Source of the DNA: Limnohabitans sp. MMS-10A-178
GTDB lineage: Bacteria; Pseudomonadota; Gammaproteobacteria; Burkholderiales; Burkholderiaceae_C
DNA length: 64,000 nucleotides
Assembly (NCBI RefSeq): GCF_003063375.1
Contig: NZ_NERY01000002.1
Coordinates: forward strand, 62,001 to 126,000
Reading direction: 5' to 3'
Translations under genes and position numbers: made by a program
In this document: positions 26,590 through 33,607 of the stretch, piece after piece
Numbering within the stretch: position 1 is the stretch's first letter
Layout of the letters: each line of letters begins with the position of its first letter
Notes under the pieces: model-generated
What the model was told of the DNA's origin: nothing
Seen by the model: only the letters and a program-made list of their open reading frames with translations
Database searches by the model: none

Positions 26590-27413
26590 GGGCGGTGTGC
26601 ATGGCGTTGAGCATTTCGCGCAGCAACGTATTGACCAAGAAAACGCGTTCATCTGAATGGGCTGATTTGAGAAAGTCACCACCTAGAACTGACGACGCAG
26701 ACCTCAAGGATGCCATTGCCTGCGTGGTCAAAGACCGAGCAACATACGGTTACAGGCGAGTGTGGGCTAGGCTGAAGATCGACGGTCGACAGATTAACCA
26801 TAAGCGGGTTTACCGAGTAATGCGCAATGAGGGCTGGCTACTGTTTAGGCAAGGTCAGAAACCTCTAGACACCAGAAAGCACGAAGGCACAGTGGCGGTA
26901 AAGGAAAGCGACACGCGCTGGTGCTCAGACGGATTGGAGCTGTCGTGCGACAACGGGGAGAGAGTCAGAGTGGCATTTGCACTGGACTGCTGCGACAGAG
27001 AAATCATGAGCTGGGTAGCAACCACCAAAGGTATCGATGCAGGACTGGTTGGAGACTTGATGATGCAAGCTGTGGAGAAACGATTCGGATCAAACGGCAA
27101 GCCGCCCAAAACGATTGAATGGCTGACTGATAACGGCAGCTGCTACACAGCTGCTGAGACAAGAAACTTTGCCAAGGAACTAGGCTTAAAGCCTGTGACA
27201 ACACCGGTGACAAGCCCTCAAAGTAACGGCATGGCTGAAAGCTTCGTGAAGACGCTGAAAAGGGACTACGCCAAGTTGGCTAACAGGCCTGATTCAAAAA
27301 CCGTGATGGCCCAACTGAAAGATTGGTTCGATGACTACAATTCGTATCACCCGCACAGTGCACTTGGTTACTTGCCGCCAAGCCTGTTCAGGGAGAAGCG
27401 ATCGGTAACTTAA
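26547..27413 (+). CDS. IS2-group transposase OrfB (DDE integrase domain)
   Basis: 288 aa. DDE core: [34 protein letters not shown] (first Asp), [11 protein letters not shown] (second Asp) and [19 protein letters not shown] (Glu). The upstream HTH_21 part is [31 protein letters not shown]. The frame is uninterrupted. Expressed mainly as the frameshifted OrfAB. Confidence 0.93.
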   Translation: MDCALACIARGRAVRAVCMALSISRSNVLTKKTRSSEWADLRKSPPRTDDADLKDAIACVVKDRATYGYRRVWARLKIDGRQINHKRVYRVMRNEGWLLFRQGQKPLDTRKHEGTVAVKESDTRWCSDGLELSCDNGERVRVAFALDCCDREIMSWVATTKGIDAGLVGDLMMQAVEKRFGSNGKPPKTIEWLTDNGSCYTAAETRNFAKELGLKPVTTPVTSPQSNGMAESFVKTLKRDYAKLANRPDSKTVMAQLKDWFDDYNSYHPHSALGYLPPSLFREKRSVT

Positions 27414-27669
27414 ACATACCGGCGGTACTGGAATACAGGGTCAAGACCACCAACAACTTGTGAAGCATATTCGTTAACTTTGAAACTAATAAAAAAACAA
27501 TTTTTAAAAATAAAGTAAAGCCATGTTAATTAGAGGTGACGATTACCGAGGGGCCTCTTTGTAATCTTTGTAAACAATGCACTAGAAATTGGTAATAGCA
27601 ATTTAAAGAGGCTGAAGGACGCCAATGAGTATGTAGATAATGTGTTCCTTGGTTTCGGGTTCTACTCAA

Positions 27670-28056
27670 TTAGCGTGACGCAATCACATCGATTTCAACC
27701 TTCCATTCGGGCTTAACCAAGGCGGATACGTAAACGAGAGTAGAGGCAGGCTTGTGGCCTTTCAGCACCTCTGTACGTACTTTCGCAAATGAAGGGTAGT
27801 CAGTTGAGTTTACGAGAAAGATGGTGGTCTTGACGATGTCTTTGAGCGTCATTTCGGCCTCGCTCAGAATGGCTTCAATGTTGCGCCATGCTTGGCGCGT
27901 CTGAGATTCAAAGTCAGTACTGCATATGCCTTTTGTATCCACGCCTATTTGGCCTGAGACATACAAAGTGACCTCAGATGACTTCACTAGGATACCGTTG
28001 GAGTAGGCGCTGGGTTCACCATTCAAGGATGCGGGGTTGATGCGAAAACTTGTCAT
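27670..28056 (-). CDS. RidA/YjgF-family protein (enamine/imine deaminase)
   Basis: 128 aa from the ATG at 28056. Family pattern: LYVSGQIGVDTKG, QTRQAWRNIEAILSEAEMTLKDIVKTTIFLV, and the C-terminal STLVYVSALVKPEWKVEIDVIAS (normally ...vev.alp...veIe..A). Rid proteins hydrolyse reactive imines, and one subgroup (AmnD) deaminates 2-aminomuconate in meta-cleavage pathways. Its place just beyond the IS next to the ring-cleavage operon makes a catabolic role possible. Arg in the usual active-site position was not assigned. Confidence 0.85.
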   Translation of the reverse strand: MTSFRINPASLNGEPSAYSNGILVKSSEVTLYVSGQIGVDTKGICSTDFESQTRQAWRNIEAILSEAEMTLKDIVKTTIFLVNSTDYPSFAKVRTEVLKGHKPASTLVYVSALVKPEWKVEIDVIASR

Positions 28057-28481
28057 TTTTGTCCTATAGTGTTTCAGAAAATGAAGAGACGGCAACTGGG
28101 ATTGTCAATTGATGAAGCCGGTCTATTGCTCCGCAGTGGGAAACTTTCGCAAATAGGTGAGAAGTTGCCCCATTGATTAATCTGCATTTGTAAGCAGATC
28201 CTAGCTTTGTCCGGTGGTGATAATTATGTCCTTGTCTTCTCGGTTGGCCGAGTCTTTTATGGAAAAGGTCAACTGACAACTTGTAATTTAATCAGCGATT
28301 TCCCAATTTTGTAGGCAGTCTTCAAGACGAAATTTTGCGTATATCAAAAGCTAAGCAGGTTGAGTTTCTTTTTTTATGCTAGCCTGCTCTGGACGATTAG
28401 GTGGTATCAAGAGCCTGGACAAATGATTGTTCGTAATTGAATGAACCAGAAATCAATATCTCAATAGAACACTTTTGTAGA
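28057..28481. other. Intergenic stretch with a relic IS end and a degenerate motif
   Basis: 425 bp without a gene. At 28300-28317 the run TTCCCAATTTTGTAGGCA closely matches the reverse complement of the right end of the IS3 element at 7798-9029 (which reads TTCCCCCAATTTTGTAGACA), so it is probably a leftover IS end. At 28388-28395 there is one exact TCTGGACG and at 28414-28421 a weak CCTGGACA. Confidence 0.5.
28388..28421. repeat. Motif cluster C (TCTGGACG family), degenerate
   Basis: One exact TCTGGACG (28388) and a two-mismatch copy (28414). It lies between ridA and the hemerythrin gene. With array B it brackets the catabolic cargo of island 1. Too small to be sure on its own. Confidence 0.5.
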
Positions 28482-28937
28482 TTAAGCTGATTTGCCGTGA
28501 TGAAGATTCAAAGAGCGCTTAATCACAACCGGTTTACCGCCCAATTGTTTTTTACTTATCCAGTGCGAAAGAGCGGAGTCAAGGTGGATAACATGTCCAG
28601 GAAACCATTTCGCTAACTCCTCCACCAAAGATTCAACAATCTTATTTTCCCCCAAAGAGATCAAAGCACGGACTTCTGAAACAGACTTTAAAACAGCGTT
28701 ATGTTCATCAATATGACATGTGCGAGGTGGGAACTCTGTTTCTATCATCAACTTATTCTCATAATCAAAATGAGAACTCGCAATTGATTCAAATTTTTCT
28801 AGAAGATTTGCAAGTTCATCCATATTCGCATCTTGCATACTCTGAATGATTCTGACGAAATCTTGATGATCTTCATCTAGTTTTTTTAAACCAACTAGCC
28901 AATGGTCAGACCAAGAAATATGTTCAGAATTTGTCAT
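28482..28937 (-). CDS. Bacteriohemerythrin-type diiron protein
   Basis: About 151 aa. Hemerythrin ligands: ISWSDHW, KLDEDHQDF, HFDYENKLM, HIDEHNAVL and WFPGHVIHLD, the H...HxxxE...HxxxH...HxxxxD diiron pattern. Such proteins bind O2 or sense and store it. The frame is open from a TTG at 28982 and there is another ATG at 28952; I take the ATG at 28937 because ISWSDHW normally sits near the N-terminus. No good ribosome site at any start. Oxygen binding fits an island with oxygenases. Confidence 0.85.
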   Translation of the reverse strand: MTNSEHISWSDHWLVGLKKLDEDHQDFVRIIQSMQDANMDELANLLEKFESIASSHFDYENKLMIETEFPPRTCHIDEHNAVLKSVSEVRALISLGENKIVESLVEELAKWFPGHVIHLDSALSHWISKKQLGGKPVVIKRSLNLHHGKSA

Positions 28938-29107
28938 AGAGAGGATCAGCATTTTATTTAGATGTTCTCGAATGGTATCCAAATAAAGCTATTGAAGAAA
29001 TTTTTTTAATTTTTTACCGTCACACTTTTCACTGATCTTATTTTTCTATCAGGAAGAATATGGGATCGTAGTTATTTATATCAGTTCAAAACCTCATCAG
29101 TGCGAAA

Positions 29108-29127
29108 GGCACGAGATAGCCCGTGCC
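29108..29127 (-). terminator. Hairpin downstream of integrase 1 (left edge of the right-end module)
   Basis: A 6-bp stem GGCACG/CGTGCC with an 8-nt loop, followed on the minus strand by TTTCG, about 17 bp after the integrase stop. The same hairpin is at 37112-37131 beside integrase 2, and it marks where the two right-end modules begin to be alike. A weak intrinsic terminator is the likely role. Confidence 0.55.
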
Positions 29128-29144
29128 CCAGGATGAATTAGAAA

Positions 29145-30185
29145 TTACATCTCAATCTTTAGAATGACCTGTAGCTTTTGTTCAAGCGTGTAGCCAACGC
29201 TGCCGTAAACCGCGAAGTCAGTTTGTCCGCGTCCATGTCCCGTGATGCTTTCTGCTAACGGCAGGGGAATGTCATTTCGCGCTTTGAGTCTGTCGATGAA
29301 TGCATGCCTGAACATGTGACTGCGAAACTCAAAGGGGCGCATGTTCTTGTTCAAAATTGCTGAACAAGAGCAGCCGCCAAACTCCTTCGCGTATTGAGGC
29401 AGTAGCCAGGGGGAGTTAAGGCGTAATGCTCTAGCGTGCAACTCTTTGGCTGCATCCAGTGATACGCCAACGAGTGGCACAGCTCGAATGCTGGCTTTGG
29501 TTTTTCGATCTGTTAGTCGATTCTTTCGCACCCAAAGATGCGGAATCTCGTGTTCAAGCACCAAGTCTTCAAGCCTTGCCAGAGTGGGCTCTGAAATCCT
29601 TAACCCAGTATTGAGTTGTATCAGTCCCACCAAGCTGGCAGGGGTGTTGTGACGGATCAAGAAGCTTTTGACCTTGGCAATCTTGTCTGGCGTGATGGGT
29701 GGTATTGGTCTTGTGTTTTCTCCTTCACCACGTATCTGCAAGCCTCTGAAGGGGCTAAGCCTGTCAATGTCCAAGTGTTTGAATGCCATATTGATCATGG
29801 CATTCAAGATGTTGTTGTGTTTGCGGATGCTGTTTGGATGCAGTCCCTGCGCCAGCATAGCGTCTCGATATTGAGTGATGTGCCAATGCTTTAGCTCATC
29901 AAGGTATAGATCCCCATACATGGCGCTAAACCTGTTGAAGTATTGATTGGCATTGAGTTTGAACTTTCTGCGATGTGCGGATGTGTTCTCTGCCATGTAG
30001 ATGTCAAAAGCGTCGGAGAGAGTGGGGCGGTCATTTGCATCTACTTGTCTCAAATGTTTAATCAGTAGTTCTTTAACGAAGTCTTCGTCAACATCGATAC
30101 CGCCAACTGAAATTCGCTTTTTGATGTGCGTGCTCAGAAAGGTGCTTTGAGCAATTTGGATTTCATGTGTCATGTGTTTGTTCAA
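29145..30185 (-). CDS. Tyrosine-family site-specific integrase of island 1
   Basis: 346 aa. N-terminal SAM-like core-binding domain (TLSDAFDIYMAEN...LYLDELKHWHITQYRDAMLAQGLHPNSIRKHNNILNAMINMAF). Catalytic residues: Arg in NTGLRISEP, HxxR in HMFRHAFIDRL, His in GHGRG and a Tyr in FAVYGS or VGYT. It is encoded about 450 bp from the tRNA-Asn half and reads away from it. It differs from integrase 2 at 9 of 346 residues (about 97% identical). It should catalyse recombination at the tRNA-Asn anticodon region. Confidence 0.92.
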   Translation of the reverse strand: MNKHMTHEIQIAQSTFLSTHIKKRISVGGIDVDEDFVKELLIKHLRQVDANDRPTLSDAFDIYMAENTSAHRRKFKLNANQYFNRFSAMYGDLYLDELKHWHITQYRDAMLAQGLHPNSIRKHNNILNAMINMAFKHLDIDRLSPFRGLQIRGEGENTRPIPPITPDKIAKVKSFLIRHNTPASLVGLIQLNTGLRISEPTLARLEDLVLEHEIPHLWVRKNRLTDRKTKASIRAVPLVGVSLDAAKELHARALRLNSPWLLPQYAKEFGGCSCSAILNKNMRPFEFRSHMFRHAFIDRLKARNDIPLPLAESITGHGRGQTDFAVYGSVGYTLEQKLQVILKIEM

Positions 30186-30313
30186 AAGTTGCTGAGCCTA
30201 AGCAATCGCAGCAATGAGTTCTTGTGACACAAATTTAGTTTCAGACCGCAGGCTTGGGCAACCGAGATTTGGTGACCCGATGCATTGGAAGGACTTGAAG
30301 ACAACAGTGCAAG

Positions 30314-30486
30314 TGTCCAGAGCTGGACGGTAGTGGGGTGTCCAAAGTACTAGCGGCTATTAATATTAATCGGCTGATAGATTAAATACCTTTATATTAA
30401 TTTGTATTTAAAAAATATTATACGAATTGATATTTTTGAATTAATTGAATAATAAATTTTTATTATTAAAAATGAAAGCGTCCAGA
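30314..30486. repeat. Motif cluster D, upstream of integrase 1
   Basis: TGTCCAGA (30314), GCTGGACG (30322), TGTCCAAA (30339) and CGTCCAGA (30479): four motif copies in the integrase upstream region. An AT-rich tract (30360-30475) separates the last from the others. The same four positions recur in cluster F beside integrase 2. Confidence 0.75.
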
Positions 30487-30590
30487 GTAAATTAATGATT
30501 AACTTGAGAAGCCTGTAAATAAAACTGTGCAATATATGTGTAATTGACAAAAAGCCTGATGTTTCGACCATAACTCCTTGTTTTTAAACG

Positions 30591-30624
30591 AAAAAAATCC
30601 TCTTCAAAATTCTTGAAAAGGCTT
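30591..30624 (-). terminator. Boundary terminator of island 1, facing the displaced tRNA promoter
   Basis: On the minus strand CCTTTTCAA/TTGAAGAGG pair (plus-strand 30599-30621), followed by a T tract (complement of 30591-30597). It lies just inside the island, right after the tRNA half (30631-30671), and would stop transcripts started at 30755-30783. The copy at 38594-38626 has a full 12-bp stem. Confidence 0.7.
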
Positions 30625-30630
30625 TATTGT

Positions 30631-30671
30631 GGATTAACAGTCCGGCGCTCTACCGACTGAGCTATCGAGGA
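30631..30671 (-). pseudogene. tRNA-Asn 5' half (junction between islands 1 and 2)
   Basis: 41 bp identical to the 5' half of the intact tRNA-Asn, from the mature 5' end through the anticodon. The sequence beyond the anticodon stem is island DNA, so no tRNA can form. It is a direct-repeat attachment remnant and carries its promoter (30755-30783) and 83-nt leader. The leader has only 4 differences from the one at 9385-9467. Confidence 0.9.
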
Positions 30672-30754
30672 ATATTCGGTTTGTTAGCTTAAAAGTACAC
30701 AGAAATTCAGAGTGTTTAAGACTTAGAGCGTCTGTGAAATTCGCTAAGCCTCGC

Positions 30755-30783
30755 ATTGTAGCAAAAAAAATGCAGCTTTTCGA
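30755..30783 (-). promoter_or_regulatory. tRNA-type promoter copy at the island junction
   Basis: TCGAAA (30778-30783), 17 bp, TACAAT (30755-30760) on the minus strand, identical in layout to 9468-9496. It now drives only a truncated tRNA half and should be stopped by the terminator at 30591-30624. Confidence 0.65.
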
Positions 30784-30910
30784 GTGCTCTAGGGTTTTGT
30801 TAGCCAGGGGTTATTTAGGCTCGGTTTCACTCGGGAAACATGCCTCGGGGGAAACATTTGCTTTGATCATTTTGTAAGCTAAAACACAACGCAATTAGAA
30901 CCAAGCAGAG

Positions 30911-31174
30911 CGTCCAGAAACTGGACGGTCAAGGTGCTCTGGACGGTATCAGAGCGTCCAGAGTCTGGACGCTTGAGTTGCTCTGGACGGTTAGAGGGTG
31001 TCCAGAGTGAATGCAATTTTGAAGGTATTGATTAGTTCGACTCCGTACTCGGGAACATAGTGTCAAGAATCTTGACGCTTAGGGTGCTCTGGACAGGTAG
31101 GGGGTGTCCAGAGTCTGGACGCTTGAGTTGGTCTGGACGATAGCGGTGCTCTGGACGGGTAGGAGGTGTCCAGA
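30911..31174. repeat. Motif array E (TCTGGACG / CGTCCAGA), left end of island 2
   Basis: Fifteen motifs in two blocks. Block 1 starts at 30911, 30920, 30938, 30955, 30964, 30982 and 30999 (spacing 9, 18, 17, 9, 18, 17). Block 2 starts at 31061, 31070, 31088, 31105, 31114, 31132, 31150 and 31167 (9, 18, 17, 9, 18, 18, 17). Both match the spacing of arrays A and B, although the bases between motifs vary. Confidence 0.88.
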
Positions 31175-31257
31175 GTTAGTGCAAGTTTGAAGGTAAAGAT
31201 TAGTTCAATTCCTGATCTCGGATAAATAACTGACTGCTGCTGAAATCCTAATAGCAA

Positions 31258-31731
31258 CTATCTTGTTTTTTCTATCACTTTGAGGATGCTTTCGTCCTCG
31301 AACTCCTCAATGAACTCTTCGCGAAAAACTCCTTCATATGCAAATTCACTGTCGCATTCGTTATGTGGAGACTTCATGTAAACCGACATTGGTTTGCCAA
31401 TGCCGCCTTTGAATTCCCATGAGTCCCAACAAAAAAGTTCATCATTTGGATCTGGTTGGACTCCCTCTTCCGGAACCCAACCGTTGCCAGCGACCTTTAC
31501 ATGCTCTCCTGCTTTGATACGCATCCAAGTTTCAGCAGGCAGTTTGATTTGGACGAACATCCATTCGTAGCCGCATTCAGGAAATAAATAAGCGCCCATC
31601 CGCTTTGGCTTTGTCTGCTCAATTAGGGCATTTAAGTTATTTTTAATCTGTTTGATTTCTTCCGATTGCTCTTTTAGGATCTTTGATAGCTCAGCGAACT
31701 TTTCACTAATGTCTAAAGTCTGATCTTTCAT
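31258..31731 (-). CDS. Hypothetical protein with N-terminal coiled coil (157 aa)
   Basis: The first 40 residues (ISEKFAELSKILKEQSEEIKQIKNNLNALIEQ) look like a coiled coil. The remainder is a soluble, acidic, Trp-rich domain (CGYEWMFVQIKLPAETWMRIKAG...DELFCWDSWEFKGG) ending in an acidic stretch. I do not recognise the family. No signal peptide or membrane segment. It directly follows array E and precedes the GC-rich cargo, so it may belong to the element core rather than to the cargo. Confidence 0.65.
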   Translation of the reverse strand: MKDQTLDISEKFAELSKILKEQSEEIKQIKNNLNALIEQTKPKRMGAYLFPECGYEWMFVQIKLPAETWMRIKAGEHVKVAGNGWVPEEGVQPDPNDELFCWDSWEFKGGIGKPMSVYMKSPHNECDSEFAYEGVFREEFIEEFEDESILKVIEKTR

Positions 31732-31947
31732 TTGCTTACTCTTTCAAATCTAATCTTGGCATTCCCCAGTGTAGATTTACAACTACTGAAGTCTGGGGTG
31801 TGGAGTGCGAGATCCCAAACTTTGCTTCTGCACTACTTTCACACTCGGAATCAGCATCTCGATCGAGGTGCGCCCATATCAACTCCTGATGTGTCTCCAA
31901 AAGACTGGAATTAGCCTGCATGAAGCCATCAATCTAAGATTGCATCA
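31732..31947. other. Junction between AT-rich element core and GC-rich cargo, with a possible IS-end relic
   Basis: About 215 bp without a clear gene. At 31757-31774 the sequence TGGCATTCCCCAGTGTAGA resembles the left end of the IS3 element at 7798 (first 11 bases identical). Base composition rises sharply just after it. This could be the scar of the event that brought in the lyase-amidase cargo. Confidence 0.45.
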
Positions 31948-33486
31948 ATGGATACCTCGATCCCGCTCCAAAACCAGTCGTCCCGCGCATCTACACCGCG
32001 GGCGAGCGGCAGGCTCGTACAGTCGGCGCTTGATGAAGTCTGTTCGATCATCTACTCGCAGCGTTTCGTCGACGTACCTGCGGCGTTGGACCACCTGCAC
32101 CAGCTGAACGCTGCGCACCTGCTGATGTTGCATACCACCGGGATCATCGACGAAACAGCGGCTAGGGCTTTGGCGGCCGAACTCTTGGCCATTCGCGAGT
32201 CAGGTTCTTCGTCAATCCCGATGGACGCGAGCAAGGAAGACGTATATTTCAATTTCGAGGCTCACCTAATCGCACGGGTGGGCGAGCTCGTTGGTGGCAA
32301 ACTGCACACGGCGCGAAGCCGCAACGAAATGATGGCGACAGCCGAGCGATTGGCGGCCCGAGAAAGCCTTCTGCAGCTGATCGACACTATGCTCGGCATG
32401 CTCGACACCTTGCTCGAACAGGCGCAGCGCCATGCCTCCACGGTGATGCCGGGCTACACGCACCTCCAGCCGGCGCAGCCAATGACCTACGGCTTCTACC
32501 TCCATGCTCTGGCCAGCGCGTTCCTGCGAGACATTGATCGCCTGATGGCATGCTATCCGCGCGTCAATCAGTGTCCGATGGGTGGCGGGGCCTTTGCGGG
32601 AGTGACGTTTCCCATCGATCGGCAGGCTACTGCGAAGCTCCTGGGCTTTGATCTTGTGATGAACAACACCCTGGATGCCATCGCGTCGCGAGACTTCTCG
32701 TTGGAGATCCTCGCGGCCTTGCACATTTTTTCCCTGACAAGTAGCCGGGTCGCGCAGGACTACTACATCTGGGGCTCACAGGAATTCGGGTTCTTCGACT
32801 TTCCCGACTCGATTGCCAGCACTTCGAGCATCATGCCGCAGAAGAAGAACCCGGTGGTGCTCGAGTACCTCAAGGGCAGAGCCGGACACGCGATGGGCGC
32901 TCTCTTCAACGCGTCTGCCGCCATCAAGGGCAGCGGCTTCAGTCATGCAGGCGATGCCAATCGCGAGAGCCTAACGGGGTTTAAGGCCTGCGTCAAAGAA
33001 TGCGTGGACGCCGCACAGCTGCTTCGGCTGATCTTTGAGCACGCGGCGCCGAAAGCTGTGTTCATGAGGCAACGGGCCGAAGAGAACTTCTGCTGCGTCA
33101 CCGACGTGGCTGACTTGCTCGTACGCGACGCCGGACTGTCCTTTCGGCAGGCACACCATGTCGTGGGGCAAGTCGTTCGAAAGGCCATCGAACGGGGTTT
33201 GACAGCTACAGGCATTACCTCCGACATGGTGATGCAGGCCGGCTTAGAAGTCCTCGGTCATCCCCTGATTATCAAAGGCAGCAGTCTGGAAGAAGCGCTG
33301 AACCCGGATAACTGCGTTAGGGCGAGGCCCCAAGGTGGGCCCGATCCTGACACGACACGAGCCTCAATCGCATCGCTTCAACAAAGGACTCACCAGCTCA
33401 AACAGGAGACCATCGCTTGGGCCTGCAAGCTGGACAAAGCGAACAGTGCAGCAGAGCACCGGCTACGCCAACTGGCGAGCGTATGA
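31948..33486 (+). CDS. Argininosuccinate lyase-family (fumarase/aspartase superfamily) enzyme
   Basis: 512 aa. Superfamily signatures: HTARSRNEMMATAERL, MPGYTHLQPAQPMTYG (His of the active site), and TSSIMPQKKNPVVLEYLKGRAG (catalytic Ser loop). Argininosuccinate lyases are about 460 aa; the extra length is mainly at the N-terminus. There is no arginine gene nearby; the next genes are a Bug receptor, an amidase and LysR. I therefore infer a catabolic lyase that splits an N-substituted aspartate or similar substrate into fumarate plus amine, not arginine synthesis. Confidence 0.8.
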   Translation: MDTSIPLQNQSSRASTPRASGRLVQSALDEVCSIIYSQRFVDVPAALDHLHQLNAAHLLMLHTTGIIDETAARALAAELLAIRESGSSSIPMDASKEDVYFNFEAHLIARVGELVGGKLHTARSRNEMMATAERLAARESLLQLIDTMLGMLDTLLEQAQRHASTVMPGYTHLQPAQPMTYGFYLHALASAFLRDIDRLMACYPRVNQCPMGGGAFAGVTFPIDRQATAKLLGFDLVMNNTLDAIASRDFSLEILAALHIFSLTSSRVAQDYYIWGSQEFGFFDFPDSIASTSSIMPQKKNPVVLEYLKGRAGHAMGALFNASAAIKGSGFSHAGDANRESLTGFKACVKECVDAAQLLRLIFEHAAPKAVFMRQRAEENFCCVTDVADLLVRDAGLSFRQAHHVVGQVVRKAIERGLTATGITSDMVMQAGLEVLGHPLIIKGSSLEEALNPDNCVRARPQGGPDPDTTRASIASLQQRTHQLKQETIAWACKLDKANSAAEHRLRQLASV

Positions 33487-33607
33487 GACTCAAGTACCAA
33501 AGGCACTACTTACAGATTCTGCGCAAATCGCAGGACCTGAACACCGAAGATCAGCTCGAACGATCGGCTCAGTATCCCACCCTCCCTCGTCACTTTGAAA
33601 GGTTGTC

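Larger units (their letters stand above)
26124..27449 (+). mobile_element. IS3-family, IS2-group insertion sequence (1326 bp) with 5-bp target duplication
   Basis: Imperfect inverted ends (26124-26158 and 27416-27449, sharing TGA/TGG outer ends and an inner AGTnCCnnCGGTAT block) enclose orfA and orfB. The direct repeat CCAAC flanks the element exactly (26119-26123 and 27450-27454), and 5 bp is the usual duplication for the IS2 group. The clean duplication indicates a fairly recent insertion. It separates ridA from the rest of the catabolic cluster. Confidence 0.9.
9344..30630. mobile_element. Integrative island 1 at tRNA-Asn (about 21.3 kb)
   Basis: Bounded by 41-bp direct repeats of the tRNA-Asn 5' half (9344-9384 and 30631-30671). 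The left module is tRNA half, promoter, spacer and motif array (9625-9764). The right module is hairpin, integrase, motif cluster and boundary terminator (29108-30630). Cargo: stress-type core genes, an aromatic-acid catabolic cluster with its transporter, an IS2-group element, RidA and hemerythrin. Layout and repeats are directly visible; mobility is inferred. Confidence 0.8.

Noticed and set aside
9625-31174. CRISPR arrays
   Set aside because: The repeat units are 8 bp, palindromic and in both orientations, and the intervening bases are partly alike. There are no unique 30-bp spacers and no cas genes.
31736-32107. Small genes in the region before the lyase
   Set aside because: Open frames there overlap the lyase antisense or in the wrong frame and have no ribosome sites or familiar motifs.
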